Source: Cymbidium sinense
Taxonomy: Eukaryota; Streptophyta; Magnoliopsida; Asparagales; Orchidaceae
Direction of reading: 5' to 3'
Length of the DNA stretch: 64,000 nt
NCBI GenBank assembly: GCA_021442155.1
Contig: CM038215.1
Span: forward strand, 277,686,413 to 277,750,412
The notes below the pieces were generated by a model. It did not search any database and was not told the origin of the DNA. It saw only the letters and a program-made list of their open reading frames with translations. A program made the position numbers and the translations under genes. Shown here in pieces: positions 1 to 9,306 of the stretch (the first letter of the stretch is position 1; every line of letters starts with the position of its first letter).

Positions 1-1515
1 TACTACTTTTGATGAAGCTATGAATTCTATAGATGCACCATTTTCGAAAGAAGCTATTAATAATGAAATAGATTCTATCATATCAAAATAGACTTGAGTA
101 CTTTGTGATTTACCTCCAAGTTGTAAAACTATTGAATGTAAATGAATATTCAAAAAAAAAAATTAAAATTAGATGAATCTATAGATAAATATAAAGCAAG
201 ATTCGTCGCCAAATGATATATACAAAAAAGTGGTGTTGACTATTTTGATTTTTATTCTCCGGTTTCTAGAATTTTAACAATTCGTTTGCTTTTAGTATCT
301 TCAGCATATAATTTAGTTATACATCAAATGAATGTAAAAATTGTATTTTTAAATGGCGATTTAGATGAAGAATTTTATATTGATCAACCTGAAGGTTTTA
401 TAGTAAAAGGTTAAGAAAATAAAGTTTGTAACTTAGTAAAATCTTTATATGGATTAAAACAAGCTCCTAAACAATGACATGAAAAGTTTGATAAAATAGT
501 ATTGACATATGAATTTTTTATTAGTGAGTTTGATACATGTGTTTATATTAAAGTTGTTGATCATGATAATAATATTTTATGTCTTTATGTTGATGATATT
601 TTAATTTTTGGTACAAATCTAAATATTATAAATAATATTAAAGAATTTCTATCAACTCAATTTAATATGAATGATTTAGGTGAAGCTAATGTAATACCAG
701 GTATAAAAATTTATAGAAATGCAAATAACATTTCTATTACTCAATCACATTATATTCAAAAACATCTTAAAAAAACTAATATTCAAAATGTGAGTCCTGC
801 AAGCAGTCCATATAACTCTAGCATACATCTTATAAATAATTTAGGTGATAGTGTATCAGAATTAAAATATTCTCAAATAATTGATTGTCTTATGCATCTA
901 GCAAATTATTCTCGACTTGATATGTTTATGTAGGAAAATTGAGTAGATATACTAGTAATCCTAATGAAACTCATTGGAAAGCACTAGAAAGAATTTTTAA
1001 ATATTTAAAAGGTACAATAAACTATTGCATTAATTATAGTGGTTTTTTATAGTATTAGAAGGTTATTGTGATGCTAGTTGGATTGCCGACACTAGTGAAA
1101 CAAAAGCTACTAGTGGTTATGTCTTCACATTTTGTGGTGGTGCAATATCATGGAAATCTACTAAACAAAAATTAATCTCTAGATCAACTATGAAAGCAGA
1201 ATTTATAGCACTTAGTCTTGCTACTTCTGAAGTCGAGTGGCTTAAAAGTTTATTATTTTGTTTACCTTGTATTAAAAAACATATACCTGCTATTTTAATA
1301 AATAGTGATAATTAAGCTATAGCAAAAGCAAAAAGTGTAAAATATAATGATAAAAAAGATCATATAAGAATAAGGCATGAGTCTTTATATGAATTATATA
1401 AAAGAGGTGTTGTTACTTACCATTTTATTTGTTCTGAGAAAAATATTGTAGATCCATTGACGAAAGAGCTTGCAAAGACTTCTATATTGAGATCATTATA
1501 AGGGATGGGGTTAAA
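1..1515 (+). pseudogene. Ty1/copia pol remnant, reverse transcriptase and RNase H (unit A)
   Basis: This is the C-terminal part of a copia polyprotein, cut by the window edge. Reverse transcriptase sequence begins near base 10 (a conserved FDEAM segment). It continues through a DYFDFYSPVSR-like block near 235-275 and the catalytic YVDD at 586-597. An RNase H domain follows, with GYCDASW near 1060 and a KAEFIAL block near 1192. The coding trace ends near 1500 with DPLTKELAKTSILRSL, typical of copia C-termini. Several family-conserved Trp codons read TGA and Gln codons read TAA, and there is a frameshift after about 930, so no functional protein is possible. The longest open stretch is 502-933. 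Unit B has the same relic at 32,503-33,960 and shares most of the same stops. The family call is secure; activity is excluded. Confidence 0.93.
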
Positions 1516-2103
1516 ATAGCCATCACAGTATAAACCCAACATTCATATTGGAAACAACAAGATAGAATGTTCAATGTGGTAAAACCAAAGCTGATCGAAT
1601 AATTCGTAAAAGCACAACTTTAAATATTATAAATACCATCTTTATATTCATTTGTGCTAAACTGCAATGAAAATAAAGTTGAGCTATAGCTCTTAATGAG
1701 ATCAAAGGCAAAAATTTTGCTAGATATTATAATTGCGATATCTTGGAGATCTCACCTATATAAGTGCTAAATAGGTCTACAATGAGATCTTATTCATCCT
1801 AAAATACTTATGAATTAAGATGAAAGCGTATGGCCTTTAAAGCACCATTGAGTAGAACTTATAACGTGTTTATCATGTGTATACCAAATGATACACTAAT
1901 TTATATACCTAGTTCAAAACTTCGATTATAGTATTTATTATTGTTAAATTTTGGTTATACTAAGTGAAAGTTCAAACCTGAAAGATACTTTTATCGAATG
2001 CATTATAAAAGTTGTCCAAAATAAAAATTTCGAGTCTTGATCTCTTATTTTATTCACCTCAAGTTTATTTATAAATATTTTATTTATTTATTGGAGAGGG
2101 AAT
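1516..2103 (+). other. Copia internal non-coding region between pol and 3' LTR (unit A)
   Basis: No coding sequence is visible. The interval lies between the end of the RNase H trace and the start of the 3' LTR. It contains purine runs (AAGGGATGGGG near 1500, GGAGAGGG at 2092-2099) that could have served as polypurine tracts. The same sequence, with small indels, occupies 33,961-34,523. Confidence 0.6.
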
Positions 2104-2120
2104 TGTAAGGGATAAGAAAA

Positions 2121-2178
<58 letters not shown>

Positions 2179-2731
2179 CGTTATAATAACATTATTCTTA
2201 ACGTTATTATTCTAACGTTATTATAATATAAATATTAGTTGTATAACTTATAATATAAATTAATTAAATAGAAATAAATTAATTCATAACTTAAAATAAT
2301 GGCTAGTAATGACTATAAATCATAATTAGGTGATTTAATATTGAGCTCTCTTCCTTCACTTATAAATAGATGATAATGTGAGCTTGAGTGACATAATAAA
2401 ATCTGAATATTCTCTCTTCCTTTCTCCATTCACAATTTTTCTTGTCATTCTTTTCATTTCATTTTTGAGGTAACAAGAGACACACGATTACTTTGAAGTT
2501 TTGCAGATCAGTCGTGGTGCATGCGCGATCAAGGCAAAAGGATGAGTTGTATCTCACGAGTAGAAAAGAGAGCCCCTATTTGGTGCACCTAAGGGTTGGT
2601 CTACTCTAAGCATAGGGTCACTGGCATGCCTCCCTCCGAGGCTACTTCAATCTCATTACTTTTATTTCTATTTGCTTCGTTATGTTAAATTTATTTCTTA
2701 ATTGCCAATTTAATTTCTTATAGTTCTAACA
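2104..2731 (+). mobile_element. Copia 3' LTR (unit A)
   Basis: About 628 bp. It starts near TGTAAGGG, runs through an (AT)n tract, then a promoter-like TATAAATAG near 2361 and pyrimidine-rich transcribed sequence, and ends in TTCTAACA. The right boundary is fixed by comparison. The LTRs at 30,540-31,160, 34,524-35,159 and 63,288-63,899 stay alike up to ...TAACA and then diverge: ATCTTAAAG follows the 5' LTR, CCTATGGTG follows the other three. The left boundary is less certain because of the AT tract. Confidence 0.82.
2123..2177. repeat. (AT)n microsatellite inside copia LTR (unit A)
   Basis: An uninterrupted AT dinucleotide run. The equivalent tracts in the other LTRs differ in length (about 68 bp at 30,555, 95 bp at 34,537, 44 bp at 63,305), so this is a length-variable site in the same LTR position. 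Confidence 0.95.
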
Positions 2732-3015
2732 CCTATGGTGTTTAGAAGTTAAGCAATTTGATTTCAATGCTTCATAATTTTGTTAAAGAATATAGCGATT
2801 TCTACTCTCCCGAGACTTGTCCCATCAGCTTGTTCATAAAGCTCTGGACACCATTCTTTGTAGAGGCTTCAGTCAAGCTAGCTAACTTAATGATTGAATG
2901 CAACATATATTCAAATGCCAATTCTATTTTGGATTACGTTCATGTAAATATTATATTCATGTCAAAAAAATATGTTGTATTTTATTGCAGTTTGTTTCCT
3001 TGTAATGATAATACT
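2732..3015 (+). other. Unclassified unique-looking flank with an exon-like open stretch
   Basis: This is the host side of the copia insertion. From 2758 one frame stays open with ordinary composition (it includes FVKEYSDFYSPETCP), unlike the surrounding low-complexity DNA. I do not recognise a family. The frame runs on into the hAT terminal repeat at 3024, so its last ~20 residues are transposon sequence. In unit B (35,160-35,436) the same frame is broken by small deletions. It could be an old exon fragment or chance. Confidence 0.3.
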
Positions 3016-3813
3016 AATGTGTGCAAGGGCGGAGTTATAGTGAGGGCACTAGGGGCTCATGCCCCCTACGCCAACAAAATCATAGCACCTTAGCTCAACT
3101 AATGCTGCTTTCACTGCCCTTAACCGACACAAGCTTCACTCGACATCATGTTCAGCCGGATAGAATCCACAATAGGGAGGAAGAATTTTTTATGTTTTCT
3201 TGGTAAGTGGGAGCAAGATGAAGAGGGCGGGTTCTCTGCTTTGCTTGTGGTTGTCCTTTTACCAATTGGTGCTATTGTTCATCTAGGTTATGGGGAGAGA
3301 AATTAATATTTCATTTATTACAATGAGAGAGACACATATTAACTTCCTTACACAATCAAATTTAATTAAACTTAAATAAATTTCATTTTTTATTTTAAAT
3401 TGATTTATGTTATCTCATAAAAATTTAAAAATAATTTTTAGCTTCCCTCTCTTTCTATTATTATGTTATTTTAATATATTTCCAAAATAATAATCATAAT
3501 AATAATAATAATATTGATGAAAATTACTAATCTTTTATTAGTAATATTTTAATAAATATGTATTTAAAACAAAAGCGATCTATGCTATCCTTAATTTTTT
3601 TTAATTCATATAAAAACTAAATTTTAAAGTTTACTTTTAAATTTCAATCATTTTCACCCATATAGTTGTTGCAAATAATAATTTCTTAAAAGTATTATAA
3701 CTTACAATATTTTAATAAATTGCAAATTATGATGATTTTTTGTCAATAAAATGATATATTAAATACATCTCAACTATATCATAATAAATTATTTTTGATA
3801 TAAATTTGAATAG

Positions 3814-3815
<2 letters not shown>

Positions 3816-3867
<52 letters not shown>
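3816..3867. repeat. (AT)n microsatellite in hAT element (unit A)
   Basis: A pure AT dinucleotide run. The unit B counterpart at 36,175-36,211 is shorter. Confidence 0.95.
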
Positions 3868-4192
3868 CTTAAAATATATTAAGTATAATAATTTAGGTAT
3901 ATAATTATTAAAAATATTTAAAATTATGTCTTACTATCATAAAGCAAGCAATTTCTTATTATTTTATTTTAAAGTTCTTAATTGTTTTAGCCATTTTTAT
4001 CAAAATAAATATTTAAATTATAATTATTTTATCTCTTCTATACTAAATGAGTTGACTTAAAATAATAAAATAAAGTTCAAGTTCAAACTCCATAAATTAA
4101 TCAATCTGAAGTTCAAGTTAACGGTGATTTGAGATCGGCTTGACTCATTTACATCCCTAGCAGCAGGTTAAGCGCTTTTTGAAATTCTTAAA

Positions 4193-4468
4193 GGTCGTTT
4201 GGGATCACTTTTGTTTTTTATTTTTTTATTTTGCAGTTGTGTTTTGTTTTGTTTATGTTTTGCTTAAAAATAGACTTGTTTGATTGTAGTTGTTGTTTTT
4301 AAATACATTCAAAAAAATTTTTAGATATTTTGAGTGTTTTAAAAACAACATTATTTGTTTTTGAAAATAAAATTAAAATTACATCAAAAAAACTTTAAAC
4401 AAATATATTTTTAAAAACAACATAAAAATAAAAATGAAAATAGAGAACAAAATTGATCCCAAATATAA
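4193..4468. mobile_element. Foldback MITE nested in the hAT element (unit A)
   Basis: The left end GGTCGTTTGGGATCA and the right end TGATCCCAAATAT are inverted copies around TTTGGGATCA. The inner arms are also complementary: GT/T-rich on the left, AAACA/A-rich on the right. The whole ~275 bp could therefore fold on itself. No coding sequence is present. The family is not determined, and no clear target duplication could be read. Confidence 0.65.
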
Positions 4469-4516
4469 TTTATAGCCACACTAGTAAACTTTCCTAGCTC
4501 TGCTCCTGAATGTGTG

Positions 4517-5040
4517 AAAACTTTGGCATTCATCTTCTCTATATGGAAAAGAATCAAACTATAAAAAGAGTTTTTTTTAATTTAATTTTATTTTCAAAGA
4601 AAATGAAATATTTTTAATTTTTTTTCATAATCATGCCCATGAATGATACTCTTATGTGTAGTCCATTTTAAATAATATATTGTCTACTTCATTTTTCTAT
4701 TTGAAATAGTTATAATCATGTTCATATTGATTTTTTGGGATATTTATAAAATTTTTCTTCAACCATTATCATCTCTATGACAAGTATACACTGTACACTC
4801 TAAGTTACACTTATAATAAATTTTACAAAGTCGAACGCCTTTCGAAGTTGAGGACTGGCTTGAAATCATCTTCAATAATATGATTTAGTTGAATAGTAAT
4901 TATGTTGAGCATGAGCTTAAGGAAAAATTTCAAATAGTAATGACAAAAAAAAGAGTATTTGTGGGCTCATGAGTTCTTACGACATACAATTTTCACATCT
5001 TAACACTGTTTGCAATTCGTAAGAACTACATATTAGGTGT
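4517..5040. other. AT-rich intergenic sequence, nothing recognised
   Basis: There is no ORF of note, no terminal repeats and no protein similarity by eye. It is conserved in unit B at 36,846-37,360. Confidence 0.5.
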
Positions 5041-5049
5041 TGGCTATGT

Positions 5050-5580
5050 TGATTCAAACTTTATTGGAAACCTTAATCAGATAGAGCGAGAAAGATCATT
5101 AATGGATGATTATAATCATGTGATCGTTTATAAATGATGATGGTTGTGAGATTATAGATAGTCAAGCTATGGTTTGATGGAAATGATCAGGTGGTGGAAA
5201 TTTTGTGATAGTGGTCAAATAGTCGCAATCATTAATGATAGTCTGATGACTGGAAGGTCAGGTAGTGGATGATGGTGATAGTCAAGCAATGATTTGATTT
5301 GATGGTCATGTATGGGCAATCCAACAATGACAATCAAACCACAACTGTCTAATAAAGGAGGTTAAATAGTAAAAAAAGAGATATCTAGTGACAATTCAAT
5401 GATAGAGGTTAACAATAGTGATTTATGGTAGTGGTGGGGTGACATAGGTCAATTGATAGCAGTTTGATGATAGTAATAGTCCAACGATAGAGATTTGATT
5501 ACGAATATCAAACATCAATCATCTAATGGTTGTGGTCAGGTGGTGAAGGTGGAGTAATGGCGATTCAATAGTTATAATTG
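5050..5580 (+). repeat. Degenerate ~28-bp minisatellite, short array (unit A)
   Basis: Loose repetition of words such as GATGGTGATAGTCAAGCAATG and CAATGGTGG with a spacing of roughly 28 bp. It aligns by eye with the last third of the longer array at 17,440-18,850, so the two are paralogous. The unit B copy is at 37,360-37,870. It has no coding potential. Confidence 0.65.
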
Positions 5581-6740
5581 TGTGGCGGACGTTCCACAAA
5601 CTCCTAAGCTTTGTCCATTCTTTCTTCTAACCCCCACCCCTGACAGCACTCATGTAGAGAATCAAATTTATTTATAAATTTTAAGAACAAAAATCTCTTT
5701 AAATAAAACAAAATCTAAAACAATCTATTAAACTGCCTGAAGTGATCCTCATAATCATAAGAATACATAAGGTTGGATTTATTTTATTGTGATGCTTGAT
5801 TTGATTATAAGCATACAAAATGTAGAGATCATTTAATTCCCTAATTAATATCCCTATGCCTTTAAGTATGCATTATGTGCTTGACTGGGGCAAGTTTGGT
5901 ATTAATGAGTTCATCATATGGAGATGTTCGATTAAACTACAAGTTTGCTAAAATCAAAATTTGGATAATTTTGAATTTATTTTGGAAAGTTTTAACTCTA
6001 ACCTTTCTCGAGATTCATGACTAATCAAATTAATTTTGACAGAACATATCAAATATAAATTGTGCTATGTTTTCTCAATTCAAAATTTAAGCTTTTAAAT
6101 TGAGATGAAATTAAGTGATACAAATTTGATATTTTATTTGGTTATAACATATTCTTGAGTTGGTACATGATATATTTGAAATACTAATTTGATAATTTAT
6201 TTATGAAAAAAAAAATTTCTTGAGTTGCCACAAAAAAATGATTTGCTCATTATGAATTTTGACATAATTTTTAGATCCATATCGTGATATTTCAGCTAGA
6301 AAATTTAATAATTGATCATAAAATATGAATTTAATTTGTAACTAATTTAAAACTGTTATATACTTTGATAACACCAACTCAATGACCATCAGCATTATGA
6401 TAAATTTGATCATCGTTGCTCAAAACATGTCATGTCTCATGAACCTCCTCTACTAACTTGGGTTAACTTTGGTTAGCCTTAACGACAAGTACTCTTACCT
6501 GAACGACTTTCGGTGACTTCACCTTAATAGTGAGCTGGACACGCTCCTAAGCGATTTTCATAAATCACGTGCTCTTAAATGGTCAACTAATCTTAAAATA
6601 CAATTTATATTTATCAACGATAAGGATTAGATCGTGCCTCCATGAAGCTTAGGTGTACAAAGATACATATGATTTTAATCATAATTCTCTCAACTATTGA
6701 ATAGCGAAAAAAAATTATTCCCTTCCTACAAGATAAGCTT
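5581..6740 (+). repeat. Conserved block 1, paralogous to 18,900-20,110
   Basis: It follows the short minisatellite, exactly as a diverged paralogue follows the long one. Matching landmarks in the same order include TTTATAAATTTT, AAAATTTGGAT, TTATAACATATTCTTGAGTT, TTTGATCATCGTTG, TCTTAAATGGTCAACTAA and GCCTCCATGA. The two blocks lie in the same orientation. They may be old LTRs or an internal segmental duplication. No protein is encoded. Confidence 0.6.
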
Positions 6741-6949
6741 GTTTTCATCATTCGAAGTTGGGACTCAAACAACAAACAACATAAAATATGAAAAATGGTA
6801 TATATTTTAGCCTAGATAACTAACGTATTTTTTATCTAAATTTCTTTACTTTTTATTTTTCCTCCCTATATCAATTAGCAGGCAAGACACTTTAACTGAT
6901 AATAATATGTAATTAAGGAGGACGGACTTAATTAATCAATGATATGGCC

Positions 6950-6958
6950 TATAAATAC
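6950..6958 (+). promoter_or_regulatory. TATA box for the small peptide gene (unit A)
   Basis: CTATAAATA matches the plant TATA consensus. It lies 69 bp before the ATG at 7019, which would put transcription initiation at about 6980-6985 and leave a short 5' leader. It is identical in unit B at 39,232-39,240. Confidence 0.6.
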
Positions 6959-7018
6959 AAGAATAAAACCTCAAGACATTCTAGGAAGATATTGTAAAAC
7001 CAATAATTTTATAGCTTG

Positions 7019-7177
7019 ATGATGGGCAATTTATTACACCCATATGTCGTGCTTCTCATAGTAGCTCTTATTAGTCTAAGAATTATTATCATGGTGGAGG
7101 CTCAACAATCAAGGAAGACACCCATCAAACTGTCGTTGTGCAGTAACCCATCTACGAATCCCTGTTGTAGGGGATAG
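7019..7177 (+). CDS. Putative secreted 52-residue peptide, unrecognised family (unit A)
   Basis: A short intact ORF that begins with a double ATG (MMGNLLHPYVVLLIVALISL) and ends at TAG. Residues 8-28 form a hydrophobic stretch followed by VEAQQ, resembling a secretion signal cleaved near residue 28. The remainder is basic and polar, with a Cys at 41 and a CysCys pair at 49-50 (SNPSTNPCCRG end). A TATA box lies 69 bp upstream and AATAAA lies about 80 bp downstream, so this looks like a complete single-exon gene. The copy at 39,302-39,460 is also open and differs at only two residues (Leu38Val, Cys41Leu). I do not recognise the family. A small secreted signalling or defence-type peptide is an inference from layout only; it could also be a first exon. 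Confidence 0.55.
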   Translation: MMGNLLHPYVVLLIVALISLRIIIMVEAQQSRKTPIKLSLCSNPSTNPCCRG

Positions 7178-7258
7178 CACAAGAAAAGCCAAGCTTCCCT
7201 TAGAGTTATGCCATTAAATTGAATATATATCCTCTATTTATACATCTTAGAAGAAAAT

Positions 7259-7264
7259 AATAAA
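7259..7264 (+). terminator. Candidate poly(A) signal of the small peptide gene (unit A)
   Basis: AATAAA, 82 bp after the stop codon, conserved in unit B at 39,542-39,547. Confidence 0.4.
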
Positions 7265-8717
7265 GATGATTTATGTTCTAAAGCTAATTTAACATTGTTG
7301 TTTGTTGCTTTGTATCTTTACAAAAAAAAATGTATTGTGAAATTACAAGAGTTTTTCTTATTTGGAATATTCATGTATGATGGATGTATATCATAATATT
7401 AACTTTTAAAAGTATGATACATATATTTTGATTATTCTAATGTGCCTATATTATTTTTCAGAAAATCTTTTATGTATCATATTTGAGCATAACAATGGTA
7501 AATTTTAATTTTAATTTTAGTTAAATAATCAACATTTTTCATTATTATTTCTAAAAACCTCTCATAAATATGCAATTATCTATTTAAGAATATAAATATA
7601 TTAGTAATATGGCATAAAACTTTTGAGAAAAAAAATCAAAATCTATATTTATTTAAAATTAATAAGATATTAATGTCCTAAATTGGCTCTTCTTGCTCTT
7701 GTGCAATCCTACCGAGCATCATTAGTCAAATCTACTTGATCGTTAGGCTGATCTCTTTTTAATCTACATGCACTTGCTTGCTCTTTCATGATAGCTACTT
7801 GTCACTAGTATCCTTTCCCCTTGTGTTTATAAGATGTTAAGCCTTAATGAAATTTTGAGTTGCTCTCTACTTTGACATCTAATATGTTTCTTGAACTTCA
7901 TCCTCTACTTCTTAAGCCATATTTCTATCATTAGCCTCAACTCTAACCTATGTAAGTTGAGATCAATCTCTTACTTTCCAAGCTCTATCTTAGATTTGTT
8001 GAGCTAATGTGCTCATGGTTGTCAACCCATCTTTGCCTGCTCCTTAATCAAAGCATTCTGCTATATTTACCATTGACCTTATTCCACTTTCTTTGATTGT
8101 CACTTGCCAGTGATGATTTTTGTCTTCAAAGAAAATCCCAAATCACCCTTGCATGTTACAAATTAGTCCTCTACTCTAGATTTGAAGATGTCTTTGTCCA
8201 TCGGAATGGGAATGCCTCTTTGTTCCAAAATCTTATTGACAATCAACAATCCCTATTATTTTTTTAAGAATTATATGAAATAAATGTAGTTTTTTGTTCG
8301 TGAAGATCAAATTGTGTTAGTACTTCTAAAAAGTGTATTAAGAAAGTTGATATCCTTCTTAGATTCTTCCTCGATGGAAAATTCCTCAATAGGATACTTT
8401 CATTGGAAGTTCTTATTAATTTTTTTAGATTTGTTTCTCAAGGTGTAGGAATATTTTTAAACCTCAAAAGTATTTTGGTTATCTTTGAAAAGATAAAAGA
8501 TTATTGGATATATTTGTATCTAAGACTTAAAAAATACATAGGTTTCCTCATAAGGATTAAAAATGGTCGTCTAACCATGATATATTTTTGGAATGTCCAA
8601 TCTCACCCATGTAAATAGAATTTTCTCATCTCAGGGCTCACTTATTTAATAAAGGGGTGCTTTATTTATTGAATTTCCACTGTAAAATAAAGTAAATATG
8701 GAGATTTTAAATTTTTG
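7265..8717. other. AT-rich intergenic sequence with a possible minus-strand coding relic
   Basis: No intact gene is visible. Between about 8260 and 7680 the minus strand reads as protein-like sequence interrupted by stops, for example GIPIPMDKDIFKSRVED then FVTCKGDLGFSLKTK, followed by a charged stretch. The composition suggests a decayed gene, but I cannot assign a family. The short plus-strand ORF at 8403-8618 is not credible: it has no similarity and is broken in the 12.7 kb and unit B copies. Confidence 0.3.
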
Positions 8718-9306
8718 GGTGTTTGAATTACTACAAAGTAAAAGTCCAAGGCATTTATAGTGTATTTGAAATGATTTGAAAGGGTAATTTATGGTTCACG
8801 GGCAAATTTCAAATACATCAATTAGTATAAAGTGATGACTGCTGATGCTAGCGATCGCTAATACTCGCCAAACTCGCCAATCGGCCGCCACACGACCATC
8901 GACTATCTGCAAGTGATCATCGCCACTACTACCCACCAGCCAGTGTCATTGCTGGCCACTTCTGACCAGCACCACCATTTCCACCACTAATCAACGTTGA
9001 CTACCGCCACAACTAATTGACCACAACCACTGCCTTTACGATCGCTAACCACCTCCACCACTATCATTGCCCAACACTGACTTTGTTGCCACCGCTAATC
9101 ACCACCCACTACTAGTGCCAGCCCCACCCGATCGCTACCAAATACATTACATTACCCACACTTTACCAAACTAGCAAAAACAAATCCTGATATTTGTAGA
9201 ATTTTTTATTGAATAATTTAGAATAATCCAAATACATTCCATTCACTTTATACTACATTTCTTTCTCATTGTATTCCATTTTCACCCAATGGAACATTCA
9301 AACATG
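8718..9306. mobile_element. MITE-like element with GC-rich core (unit A)
   Basis: The ends carry an inverted TGTTTGAAT (8720-8728 and the reverse complement at 9296-9304). Further related sequence lies inside on both sides, such as GTATTTGAAATG and TACATTACATT. The core, 8830-9150, is unusually GC-rich and consists of imperfect CCACCACTA-type repeats. It is the most variable stretch between the three copies (8718, 12,918 and 40,991). No transposase is present. Confidence 0.5.

Larger units (their letters stand above)
3024..4508. mobile_element. Non-autonomous hAT-like DNA transposon (unit A)
   Basis: The element is bounded by a perfect 8-bp target-site duplication, AATGTGTG, at 3016-3023 and 4509-4516. 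Its ends are imperfect inverted repeats: left CAAGGGCGGAGTTATAG, right (reverse complement) CAGGAGCAGAGCTAGG. An 8-bp duplication and CAGGGGCGGA-type ends are characteristic of the hAT superfamily. The ~1.49 kb interior is AT-rich and carries no transposase, an (AT)n tract (3816-3867) and a nested foldback MITE (4193-4468). The same insertion with the same duplication lies at 35,445-36,837, so it predates the duplication. Confidence 0.85.

Noticed and set aside
2758..3093. 111-codon ORF as a gene
   Set aside because: Its C-terminus runs into the hAT terminal repeat and the unit B copy is broken. At most it contains an old exon fragment.
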